Source: Rubellicoccus peritrichatus | Lineage (GTDB): Bacteria > Verrucomicrobiota > Verrucomicrobiia > Opitutales > Cerasicoccaceae | Reading direction: 5' to 3' | Assembly: GCF_033100135.1 (NCBI RefSeq) | Contig: NZ_CP136920.1 | Location: 5,203,001-5,267,000 of the forward strand | Length of the DNA stretch: 64,000 nt | Part shown: positions 26,686-36,300 of the stretch, piece by piece | How positions within the stretch are numbered: the first letter of the stretch is position 1 | How the letters are laid out: each line of letters opens with the position of its first letter | The notes under the pieces: generated by a model | Told to the model about the DNA's origin: nothing | Databases searched by the model: none | What the model saw: the letters and a program-made list of their open reading frames with translations, nothing else | Made by a program: the position numbers and the translations under genes

Positions 26686-27699
26686 TTATTGCTCCCTGAT
26701 CGTAGAACCAGGATTCCAGGAACCTTCAATGAGGTGAGTCATCGGGTTCTCGGGACAGCCTAATTCTCGATTCATGGTTTCCATGTGCAGTAAACTGACC
26801 GCCTGTGCTCCGGAAAACTCTGACTTCATTTGAATCCCCGAAATGTCGCTCCTCCCTTCGAGACAGAGACAACAGAAGCCAATGTCATCGGGCACACGCA
26901 TACCCACTTCTTTCATGAATGCGTAGGGGGCAAATTCGTTACTGACAACAACATCGCAACGGCTCTCCTTCAACCAGTCCAGAAATGAGCCTTTCTCCAT
27001 CTGCTGCGGCATATACGGATGCATCTCCATACTGGCAGAAAGTTCGTATTGCTTCGCCAGGTAGGATGCCACCCAACGCCAGCGATGAACCCTGTTCGCA
27101 CCCTCTGTCACGGCCAGGCCAATCCGCTTGTAATTCATTCTATTAAGATGGAAACCCGCAAGGTGCATCGCGCCATAATGATCATGAGTCACCGTATTGA
27201 CGATTGGCCAATGCAGCGTCCGCCCAACCTGAGTCACAGAAAAATCCGAGAAGTCAAAACTCATTCGATCCACTTCAGGTGGCTGAGGCAGTAAGAGTAT
27301 CGCCTTGATTCCACGATTATAGAGGATCGATCGGGTTCGCTCCTCTCCCCCAAGCTCGGGCATCCAGAATTCTTCAAGCTTATACCCCATTTGCTCAGCC
27401 ATACCCAATGCGCCATTCCAATAATTCATTATGGTTTCATTGGAACGCCAGGCTGCCTTCGTCTCCCAGTTTGTAATAACTGCAATCGTTGTATTTCGCT
27501 CTCCCACATCGGTTTTACTCCGGTAAGAAGAAAGCGATGAAAGCCAGGGATCGGGCGCATAGCCCATGCTGGCGGCAAGTTCCTTTATCCTGTCAACGGT
27601 TTCCTGCGGTATTCGCGGATGGCCACGCAAGGCAAGTGACACCGTGGATATAGAGACATCGGCCTGCTGCGCGATGTCTTTTAGGGTAACCCGCTTCAT
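26686..27699 (-). CDS. LacI-family transcriptional regulator
   Basis: 337-aa regulator. The N-terminal LacI helix-turn-helix reads VTLKDIAQQADVSISTVSLALRG, followed by the hinge region and a periplasmic-binding-protein-like effector domain. It lies directly upstream of the dehydrogenase-kinase-SDR-uxaC block, with an operator palindrome in the gap, so it probably controls that block in response to a uronate-derived ligand. ATG at 27699 (MKRVTLKDIA) is chosen because it places the HTH at the usual N-terminal position; an upstream in-frame start at 27735 adds 12 residues. Confidence 0.93.
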   Translation of the reverse strand: MKRVTLKDIAQQADVSISTVSLALRGHPRIPQETVDRIKELAASMGYAPDPWLSSLSSYRSKTDVGERNTTIAVITNWETKAAWRSNETIMNYWNGALGMAEQMGYKLEEFWMPELGGEERTRSILYNRGIKAILLLPQPPEVDRMSFDFSDFSVTQVGRTLHWPIVNTVTHDHYGAMHLAGFHLNRMNYKRIGLAVTEGANRVHRWRWVASYLAKQYELSASMEMHPYMPQQMEKGSFLDWLKESRCDVVVSNEFAPYAFMKEVGMRVPDDIGFCCLCLEGRSDISGIQMKSEFSGAQAVSLLHMETMNRELGCPENPMTHLIEGSWNPGSTIREQ

Positions 27700-27786
27700 G
27701 CTATCGAAACATAGCTTCAGCGACATACGATTCAAGGATGATCTTTAAAAGCAAGCCCCACCAAATGCATCATTCGAAATGCCAGC

Positions 27787-30700
27787 TCACATGAGTTCAA
27801 CACACTTGATCCAGTATAAATTGCCAGGCGCACCGACAACTTCCACATTCACCTTGGTGTCGGGATCAACGACTGCGATCTCGGTCTCGGCAATGGGATT
27901 CGACTTACTGACCTCCAGCTTGATTGGGCTGTTGTTCCCATAGGATACAACGGTATCCAGTGTATCCACATAAGAGTCCGCCTTTAAGGAAATCATGTAA
28001 CGCCCTGGTTCCACTTCGAAACTAAAAACCTCTCCGTTCACTTTGACGGAATCCCGGTCCAGTTTCCTGTCGCGCAGATACTTCCTGTCATCGGTAGACT
28101 TTGCTTCCGTGTTAAAACCGTATCCTGTTTCATCGCTCCAGAGGGAATCATTCTGAACAGCAATAAAAGGGGTCTTGATACTTTCCATCCTCAAAGTCCC
28201 CACCTGGTCCTCATGCCCAAAATCAAACAGGTATTTGTTTAGCGCGGCCACATCTCCAAGGTATTTCTGGTAAGCAACCTCCTGCGCAAGATACTCCCCT
28301 TTGAGGAAATCAATTTCGCTCAAATTCTTAAAGCCATTCATATAGACTGGATAAATGCCCAACTCAAATCCTTCGGTTGAATCCAAAGCCGTCTTGCTTC
28401 CAAATGCATCCGTCATCACGCAAGGCCCCAAATCGATGTCGAGCTTTGCGCTACCATTCACCGTCCAGGCTGTCACCATGGGCGCTCCCCCATTATCCCA
28501 AAGCAGCAGCCACACATTCTCATCCTCATAAGGCAAACGAATGGCCCCACCCTTAACATCAACAAACTCACGGATTAATGTTCCATAAGTATACCAGGAT
28601 GGCTTCTTCGAATAATCATTCCGAAGGAGACCAGAGGCCGCATGCTTCGACGGAGTGCTGCCTGCTTCACGATAAACAAAAACTTTTTCCACACCATTGG
28701 CCAGGCAGAGCATCACCTGTCTTGGCAGACGAGCCGCCTGGATTGTTTCATTCGTCCCAAAAGGCCCCGCCGTATCATAGCCAGTCTCCGTCATCCAGAT
28801 AGGTTTTCCCGGTACATAACGATCACGCCACTCACTCAGTTCACGCATGTTCTTAGCAAAAGTCTGTCCCGTCGACTTGCGCACATTACCATCCGTAGTT
28901 GAAGTCTCAGGCGCTTCATGCCCGGAGTAATAGTGGACATTAATGATGTCAATGAAATCGATGGGATGCTTTCCATCCGCATAAGTATAAGTCCGCATTG
29001 GATCAACCACATCGACCGTCGCCCCGGCATAAGCCGTACTGGTTATGATGGCATCGGGATCAGCAGCCTTAACCCCCTCAGCCCCAAAACGCATCATTTC
29101 ATAAAAGTCACTCATTGGCGCAGCCCACGCCCCCCAAGTCGCCTTGGGACTGGGATTCATGTTCGGCTCGTTATACATTTCGTAATAATTAATGAGATTG
29201 AGGCCGCTTACCTTGTCCTCGGTTTTCAACACTTCGGGAGGATGCTTCTTACTTCCATAACGCGCCACCGTTTGAAAACAAAACTCGCCATAGTCTGCCA
29301 GGTTTTTCGGACGCTGCGTCAGTAACATCCGCTCGGGAACATCCGGTCCCGGCTGACTCGACCATTTCGGAATCAAAAACATATAAGGCAGGATTTCGAT
29401 GCCATGATCTTTGTAATCCTTATAAAGGTCATCAAAACGAATCGCCCAGGGCTTCACTCCGGGATTGTATTGGTATTTGTGTGGTTCTGATGAAACAAAA
29501 GGCCATTTCATATTCTCAAAGCGCACCCATCCGCTTCCAAGTTCAGCAATCTTAGGAACCAGTTCAGGGCGGGATGTATTGATGACAACACGCGCATCGG
29601 GATTATGCAGAAGGCCCGGCTTATCAGCGAGTGCGGTAAACACATTGCGATACTCCACCTGATGAATCCCCTCGCCTTTCACATCGACTCCCAGCAAGTA
29701 AACACCCCCTTCGATTGGAGTGAAGAAATCAAGAAACTCGGTTGCGAAAGATCTCGCTGGAACCGTCACGACCGCACTTCCACTGTCAACGATTTCACCA
29801 ACATCGGGAATGCCCACCGTTTCATCATCAACGCCATCCAGAATCATGATCTCCGACGGGAAATGAATCGTATTTACTTTTTCCCCTTTCGTCCGGTAAT
29901 GAAACTTCACCCAGCGAGCGTCAAAAGGCTCAAACTCAGGAAATTGGTTAATGCCCCATTTCGCATGCTGGTCGACGCCTTGTAATTCCGCGACTTCATA
30001 AAAGTCCTCACCATCCATCGAAGCCATCACATCAACAAACCAGGTCTTATTGGCATCGCCACTTCTCCACTTCATTTGTCGAATCGTGCGCAGCTTTTCC
30101 AAATCAACGATGACATCTGCTGAGGAATAATGTTTGGGTTTTCCCGGAAGCGAGGACGTCGTCCACATCTTACCATCCATACTTTTGTCGTCATCAATCC
30201 GCTCGCCATTCACTTCAACCCAGGTCTGCCCTTCCGGCGCATGATTGGAGCCGTAAACAGGATCACCCAGTGGGTCGTTAAAGAATCTTGGATTACGTTG
30301 CAGGCTATAGTCAACCGTCAGCTCAACATCGGAATCGCTGTAGTTCGTGAAATAAGCAAAAGCCTGCAATACATCACCTGCTTCAACTTCATCCGGGGCC
30401 TGAATATCGACCTTCACTTGACCATCGAATTTGTTGTCGAGCTCAGTCACCGCCGTCAGTCCATCAACCGTCACTTCGGTGGGGCCATCGTGTTCGGAAA
30501 ACCAGGAAAAGTGGACATTGCGAATCGGAAAATCAATGGCGGAATTTTTACCAGCTTGAGGATAAGTCTGCGTAACGGGAAAATCTTCCAGATCGAATTC
30601 CACTGTCTTCCACCCAGTCCAGTCAGCCGGAACATGGAGCTGTAAAATCTCGCCTTCATTATCCCTTACCTGAAGTCCCAAAGTGCTGACATTCGCGTCG

Positions 30701-31032
30701 TCAGTTAGATGCACAAAGATCGCAAACTGCTTTGTCTCTCCCGGAACCAATCCGCTGAGAGAGAAGTCGCCCTTCCCCTTGTTTCTTTTGACATTCCCCC
30801 CGAAGGTCAAAGCAGCCGCCCCCATCTGCGGTTCCACATTCTCGGCCACTTCAATATAAGGATCCGTCATATTCCAGGCCCCTTTATGGATATCAGCTCC
30901 CGGCTCCAAGGGATTGACCAAAACATGCTGCAACGATCGATCCGAATCACTCACAATAGCCCCCAAACATGGCAGGCCAATCAGCAAGGTCACAGGCAAC
31001 ACTCTTCTCTTCAAAAAGGCGGGTATATTCAT
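27787..31032 (-). CDS. Exported clan GH-A-like glycoside hydrolase with beta-sandwich modules
   Basis: 1081-aa exported protein (signal peptide ending CLGA, about residue 25). The N-terminal half has carbohydrate-binding-like beta modules, including a discoidin-like segment (TIRQMKWRSGDANKTWFVDV...ARWVKFHYR, about 330-400). The central domain looks like a TIM barrel, with a probable acid/base Asn621-Glu622 (YEMYNEPN) and nucleophile Glu749 (WMTETGYD). The 127-residue spacing and NE/TE motifs fit clan GH-A (GH39/GH5-like). The C-terminal ~250 residues are further beta domains. It precedes the LacI gene by 87 bp, suggesting that it supplies substrate for the uronate block. Exact family and substrate unknown. 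Confidence 0.78.
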   Translation of the reverse strand: MNIPAFLKRRVLPVTLLIGLPCLGAIVSDSDRSLQHVLVNPLEPGADIHKGAWNMTDPYIEVAENVEPQMGAAALTFGGNVKRNKGKGDFSLSGLVPGETKQFAIFVHLTDDANVSTLGLQVRDNEGEILQLHVPADWTGWKTVEFDLEDFPVTQTYPQAGKNSAIDFPIRNVHFSWFSEHDGPTEVTVDGLTAVTELDNKFDGQVKVDIQAPDEVEAGDVLQAFAYFTNYSDSDVELTVDYSLQRNPRFFNDPLGDPVYGSNHAPEGQTWVEVNGERIDDDKSMDGKMWTTSSLPGKPKHYSSADVIVDLEKLRTIRQMKWRSGDANKTWFVDVMASMDGEDFYEVAELQGVDQHAKWGINQFPEFEPFDARWVKFHYRTKGEKVNTIHFPSEIMILDGVDDETVGIPDVGEIVDSGSAVVTVPARSFATEFLDFFTPIEGGVYLLGVDVKGEGIHQVEYRNVFTALADKPGLLHNPDARVVINTSRPELVPKIAELGSGWVRFENMKWPFVSSEPHKYQYNPGVKPWAIRFDDLYKDYKDHGIEILPYMFLIPKWSSQPGPDVPERMLLTQRPKNLADYGEFCFQTVARYGSKKHPPEVLKTEDKVSGLNLINYYEMYNEPNMNPSPKATWGAWAAPMSDFYEMMRFGAEGVKAADPDAIITSTAYAGATVDVVDPMRTYTYADGKHPIDFIDIINVHYYSGHEAPETSTTDGNVRKSTGQTFAKNMRELSEWRDRYVPGKPIWMTETGYDTAGPFGTNETIQAARLPRQVMLCLANGVEKVFVYREAGSTPSKHAASGLLRNDYSKKPSWYTYGTLIREFVDVKGGAIRLPYEDENVWLLLWDNGGAPMVTAWTVNGSAKLDIDLGPCVMTDAFGSKTALDSTEGFELGIYPVYMNGFKNLSEIDFLKGEYLAQEVAYQKYLGDVAALNKYLFDFGHEDQVGTLRMESIKTPFIAVQNDSLWSDETGYGFNTEAKSTDDRKYLRDRKLDRDSVKVNGEVFSFEVEPGRYMISLKADSYVDTLDTVVSYGNNSPIKLEVSKSNPIAETEIAVVDPDTKVNVEVVGAPGNLYWIKCVELM

Positions 31033-31211
31033 ACTACGAAACTAGGATCCAGACCACCCCAGGCCAAGCGCGATCGCTCACAAGTCCGGTCAAACATTTG
31101 ACCATAATCCGTCTGGAGTGACAGCAAAACAACCACGGTCACCAAGAACGTCGCACTTGGCGATCTGGCCGACGTGAGGACACGCCACTGGAATCATCGG
31201 ACCAGCCACCG

Positions 31212-31469
31212 TTGTTGACCGTAACCAGTGAAGGACCGGGAGATGTCAGCCTGTCCTGACAAAAGCCGGAAACCGGTGGACAACCTGCATCCTACCGCGT
31301 GGAGCGCCGCCTGCAGGGAGAGGACATCTGGACGATCGCCGACATGGCCCTGGATACAACCATGACCCTGATCGAACAACAACAGGGTGAGTCACTGGAG
31401 TATCGCGTCCTGACTGCCAACAAGGCGGGCACATCGCCTGCCTCCAACGCTATTGCTGTCGTCCTCTAA
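31212..31469 (+). pseudogene. Relic of a fibronectin type III protein, C-terminal end
   Basis: The plus strand keeps one continuous frame from LLTVTSEGPGDVSLS through QKPETGG and YRVERR to EYRVLTANKAGTSPASNAIAVVL and a TAA at 31467. This is a textbook fibronectin III domain, but a TGA at 31257-31259 stands where the conserved strand-B tryptophan (TGG) is expected. Upstream, back to 31033, only broken frames remain (for example WSDSKTTTVTKNVALGDLAD around 31115-31180). The stretch is visibly richer in GC than its neighbours. A strong terminator follows. It is read as the decayed 3' end of a secreted-protein gene, isolated between minus-strand genes. Confidence 0.7.
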
Positions 31470-31494
31470 ACGGACCTGAACAGCAAACCATCCG

Positions 31495-31530
31495 AAACGG
31501 CTGTGGGATTCGTTCCCACAGCCGTTTTTT
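31495..31530 (+). terminator. Rho-independent terminator behind the fn3 relic
   Basis: Perfect 14-bp stem AAACGGCTGTGGGA / TCCCACAGCCGTTT with a 5-nt loop and a T run, 25 nt after the relic's stop codon. It retains its structure although the gene is broken. Confidence 0.88.
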
Positions 31531-31619
31531 CTTACAAAGCAAAAGCGATTTTCGTTTCCGAGTTCTCTTTGAACAGGGTCTAATACCTTTTTGAACTCGC
31601 TTTGATAAAATGATTTTTT

Positions 31620-31682
31620 ACCACGAAGTTCACGGTGACACGGAGTTTAAGTCTCTGTGCCTATATGGCCTCCGTGGTGAAC
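31620..31682. repeat. Degenerate CACGAAG/CACGGAG inverted repeat
   Basis: The left part (ACCACGAAG...GACACGGAG) and the right part (CTCTGTGCC...CCTCCGTGGT) form a loose inverted pair of the same word family as the repeats at 22.7, 23.1 and 25.5 kb. It lies just after the stop codon of the PEP-CTERM gene and could end its transcript. Confidence 0.6.
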
Positions 31683-31692
31683 ATCATCATTC

Positions 31693-33246
31693 TTATTTAG
31701 AATGGGTATAAGATATTCTTCGGCGAAAAAGGCTGACCATAAAAGCGATTGCACTGGCAATCACGACACCATGAAGCGGCTCCGGAACGACAACGGCATC
31801 GGTGAAGGTTTCGAATTGAGAAAAAGGGAACAGTCCTGAGCCAGGAATAAATACGGAACCAAACAAGCGCGCTTCAACACTGGTTGTTCCGATACTCAAT
31901 GGGTCATCCGTTGTCAGACGAAACTGAAAAGCAAGCCCATCCTTGAGATTAACCGGGCTGGACCCATCGCCTGGTATATAATAAATGACTTCAGTAGTTC
32001 CTCCAAAGCTGGATTGCTGAGTTTGCCAGCCCACAGGCGTATCAATCTCGAAAAAGGTGAATTCATCTGAAAAGATAAAACGAATGTGGTCGGAAATGAC
32101 AGCACCCGTCGTTTCGCGAATCAGAATAGGATTCGCATCCGCTGCCGCCTGGATGAAATCATACTGGTTTTCATTTCCATTGGTTTCCCTGAAAATACCA
32201 AGACCGGAATCCGGTGGTGTAGCCAGGGGTGCCATTGGTGTTGCAAGTGCTTTGCTTGTCGTTGTTCCATCTTGAGCGATAGAGCAATGCTCCAACTTAT
32301 CTTTATCTTCATCATCGCAATCGGAGCCTTCTAAAACAAAGTACTCCATATTCGAAGGGGCTGCTTTCATGACGGCAGATTCCGAAACACTATCCTGCTG
32401 TGAGGTTTCTCCAACGTTTCCGCTGCCTAGTAAATTTCCATTCCCCAAGCCTGAGCCCATGCGTGCACTCAATGCGCGCCTATCATACTTGTCAGGTTTC
32501 CAAACATAGGCATGAGGAAACATAGATCGGTTTGGAGTTCCCATTGGTGGTCTCACATGATTACCTTGAGTGTATCCTGAGCCATAGGAGCCTGCCTTTC
32601 TCGTATTGCCCACAACGGGAGCATGACGCCCTACATACACAACAGGACCAATCGATCGACCATTCCTTTGATGGCTTTCACGATCTGTTGCCAGTGGTAA
32701 ACCAACGACCGGCTCCAAGGAAAGATTGGACCTTCGAATCGACACACTGGAATCAAGGAAGTGGGTTGGAATCCCTTGAGTAAACGTTGGCTGCAGAAAG
32801 CCAAGTGCATCGCCTGGCAATGCATAGGGTGCGACACGGGCATTTGCCTCATCATCATCTTCATCAACATCATCATTCTCACCATAAACGACAATCGCGG
32901 ATGGAAGCAACATCGTCCCCATCTGCTCAGCAAAAACAGCGATTGGTTCCTGGTTCGCGTTTGGCCAATCAACAATAGCTCGCGACTGAGCATCTCCTTT
33001 GGGAATGAAGAACGGTAACGTATCGTCTGATACCGTTGTGGGGGATGTCAGATACTGTAAAAAAAAGCCTGAATGAGTCGCACCATTTTGCTCATGCGAA
33101 AGCCATACACCCTTTTCATTCGTCAGTGGATCACTTTCAATGCCCCAGTGGTGATCCTTACCAAGCTCAACTGCAACGATTCCCAATCCAAAACATTCAA
33201 CGTGGAATGATAAAAGAAGGGCAAGAGAGAGCACCCATAGTTTCAT
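31693..33246 (-). CDS. Exported PEP-CTERM-like protein, last gene of giant-protein cassette A
   Basis: 517-aa protein. The signal peptide is MKLWVLSLALLLSFHVECFG. The C-terminus has the sorting layout: VVPEPLHG, a hydrophobic helix (VVIASAIAFMVSLF) and an RRR stop-transfer, matching PEP-CTERM proteins recognised by exosortases and attached at the cell surface. The middle is low-complexity, with an acidic run (NDDVDEDDDEAN) and Gly/Asn-rich segments. The rest I do not recognise. ATG at 33246 gives a normal signal peptide; an in-frame upstream start at 33333 does not. It lies about 96 bp after the 1202-aa gene, likely the same operon. No exosortase is in the window. Confidence 0.8.
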   Translation of the reverse strand: MKLWVLSLALLLSFHVECFGLGIVAVELGKDHHWGIESDPLTNEKGVWLSHEQNGATHSGFFLQYLTSPTTVSDDTLPFFIPKGDAQSRAIVDWPNANQEPIAVFAEQMGTMLLPSAIVVYGENDDVDEDDDEANARVAPYALPGDALGFLQPTFTQGIPTHFLDSSVSIRRSNLSLEPVVGLPLATDRESHQRNGRSIGPVVYVGRHAPVVGNTRKAGSYGSGYTQGNHVRPPMGTPNRSMFPHAYVWKPDKYDRRALSARMGSGLGNGNLLGSGNVGETSQQDSVSESAVMKAAPSNMEYFVLEGSDCDDEDKDKLEHCSIAQDGTTTSKALATPMAPLATPPDSGLGIFRETNGNENQYDFIQAAADANPILIRETTGAVISDHIRFIFSDEFTFFEIDTPVGWQTQQSSFGGTTEVIYYIPGDGSSPVNLKDGLAFQFRLTTDDPLSIGTTSVEARLFGSVFIPGSGLFPFSQFETFTDAVVVPEPLHGVVIASAIAFMVSLFRRRISYTHSK

Positions 33247-33342
33247 CGCCTGGGTATGTTTTAAAGTTCGCCTCGAAAAAGGTATATATAACAAAGGCAG
33301 GAGATGATAAACTATGTTAGAAGATTGATACATGCATTGTTG

Positions 33343-36300
33343 CTATTGAAGCGTCACATTGCGAAGTGATGCTCCCCAATTTGCCACAGCCCCCTCAGAA
33401 GATTGCCGGGCAAGCTCCCATGAAACCGTATGGCGCCCTTCCTCTGTAATATTCAAGACAACCGAAGTCCAGTCTGTCTCCCCTGCAGTCAGAACCTGGT
33501 TCTCTTCTCCGTTAACAAGCAACCTCAAAGTATCACCAGCTCCCAGGCTGGCAGTCCAATCAAAGTCCAATCGGAAAGGCCCGGTTACGTTACTGACGAA
33601 ATCAACCGTCTCACCGGAAGCGAGTCGTGGAGCTTTAAGGACTGGTGAATCAATTGCCGGAACCCAGGCCGGCCCTTGCGCAAGTAACGAATTCTCAAGA
33701 TCCGCTAAAGGTGCGCTGGCGGGGCTTTCGATAAAAAGCGGTTCAGTCAGATTCATATCAAGAACCCACATCAAACCACCTGTAAAATCGACACCCTGCT
33801 TTGAGAGATAACGCAGCTCGACAAAACCATCGCTCAATCTTTCCAGACTTAAAGTAAAGAGATCTTCGACCGGAATTGTATTGAGTGGGTCGGCAATAAA
33901 GTAAGCCAATTCATAACCAACATCTGCCAAGCCTTCCCGAACCTTGGCCGTAACCAGGACTCGTCCATTTTCAACACTGGTTACATCCAGGAATTGTGAC
34001 AAGGGGTCGCTAACCGATGAGTCACTGCCACGGATGTATTCTTCCAAAGCGGTTCGGAAATCACTGTCATCATCCACATCCTGAAGGATAGCCAAATCAG
34101 CGAGCTGCGCTGGTGTAAAGTTTTGGGTGCTGGCCCACTTGCTAATCGTAGTTGGTTGGCTTGTAAAACCATCCAAAATCGAAACTGCCGCCGACCAGGG
34201 ACTGGCTGTGATATATTGGGATTGATCTACTTCAACACTCAATTGAGCCAGCTTGGGCTCCAGCACCTTGACTCCCGACAGCGGGCGCACTTCAATTTCT
34301 TTAACTGCCTCTCCGCTATCGAAAATGACCTGTGGAGAAATAGGCTCGTAATCGATACCATTGATTGCCGTTCCTGCCAGGTTAAGATTCACTGTCATAG
34401 GCGCATCGAGAGGACCGGACCTCGAGACTTTAAATCTCCCCGGAACCGGACCGACTCTTTGAGCGTATGGGACCAATGCCTCGACCGTGACGACCGGGGC
34501 ATCGTCAAGGGTGATCTCCAGCTCTGGAACATTACCGAGCTCACTTCCAATTAAAGGCAGGACAGAAATATTGATTACTTCTGATTCCTCCCAGAGATCC
34601 TGCTGAGGTGTTATCGTAAAGGTAGTCGTGTCTTCTCCACGCTCAAAGTAAACCCAGTGGACCAGTCCGGCGGACTGCAGATCTGCCAATTCAAAATCCT
34701 CTCCATCATCAGCAGTTCCGCCAAAACTCAGATAGGCTCCAAGGGAAGAATCCAAATTGCCCTGACGGGTAATCGTGAATGTCCTTGCGACCGCTGTTTC
34801 GATTAACTCTGTTTCAATACCGGCAAAGAACAAATCCGTTGTATAGCGAAGCCCACCCAATTGAAGATAGCCCTCGCCAACCAAACGCGGTAGATCTGCG
34901 TTCTGCCAGACGATATTCGTAAGTGCGATTTCCTGATCGACAACACCATCCACTTCAAAATCAAGCTCTACAATCGTATCCAGTCTTGGGATGTTATTTT
35001 CCCGGACAATCGCAACTCGTAGATTCACATAAGGCTCAGGAGTTCCGCTATGATCCTGAAAGAGCGCACTTAGATCCAGATGATCACCCTCGCTTTCACT
35101 GAAGTCACTGATCCTGTCGTTACCATCGCCCATGAATATCTGGAAGCGGTCTGCACCTGCATTCCCGGTAAAAGTATCATCGCTTGGACCACCGCGAAGC
35201 AAGTCATCCAGTTCGGCACCAATGAGATTATCTTGTCCCCATCCACCATTCAGCGAATTACGAACACCGTTAAAACCAGTCAGGCTAAGCGGGACTGTTT
35301 CATCACGGTGATCCCAAAGGACGAGAGATTGCCAGCGTGACATTTGATAATCTTCGATACGTGAGAGTGTTTCCGCATCCAGAACCTCGTCATAGAAAAT
35401 GACTTCATGGATTGCACCCGACAATAAGTTCTGAGGATCAGCTTCGCCGATGACATGAGCCCCACCAATCGTTGGAAACGAAAAGTCGAATCCGATATGA
35501 TTGAGAACAGAGAAAAAAGGCACACCACCCGCTTTACGCAAAACCGAACGATTGGCTGCGCTAAACCATGAAAGCTGAGATACTTCACTCGCCATAATAA
35601 CCGGACCGATAAGTTCACGACCTGTGCTTTCCCTTACTCTCAGCGACTGCATATTCGTGACACTGTCAGAACCGCCCAAACTGATTTCCAATCCTCCTCC
35701 ATAAAAGAGAACCTGATCATCGGGACCGAAAGCGTTGGTTGAGAAAGCAAGCAATCCAGTCCCGCTATCGAGCGCCAGTTGCTGATCATCGAGGTAAAAC
35801 AAATCACCGCCATCAAAATCAACGAAGGGCAACGAAGGTGTGTTTCCGGAATCGTCATCAAAAGCTGGTTGATCTGCAACCACACCTTGAAAGCCGTCAC
35901 GATTATTACCTGAAAGATCTGCCCACACTTCCAAATCACCAGGGGCGGATAGACTGGTTGCATTCAACCAAAGTGCAGGTTGAATCACGGCATGTGTGGC
36001 TGGTGAAAGCGGCCTCACAATGACATCTCCGCTAGCATTGTTCATGGCAAGATCTGTGGCTGTTACCGAAATCGTTGTATGACCAACGAATCCTGGCTGT
36101 GCCACCAACATAAGCTCTCCATTTAAAACCTGGGCATAAGTGAAAGTATCATTGACGGTATCGAAGGCACCGCTGCTGTCGTGAATCATGACTTTGGTTT
36201 CGTCGATGGTATCCACCTGAATCGTGATATCAGCAGGATCGTCATTCGCGTCTACGATATTGATCATCAAACCCGAGTAACCATTATAAGCCAGAAGCAC

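Noticed and set aside
31194-31434. Two overlapping 62-codon minus-strand frames
   Set aside because: They are mirror frames of the fibronectin III relic on the plus strand, caused by its higher GC content.
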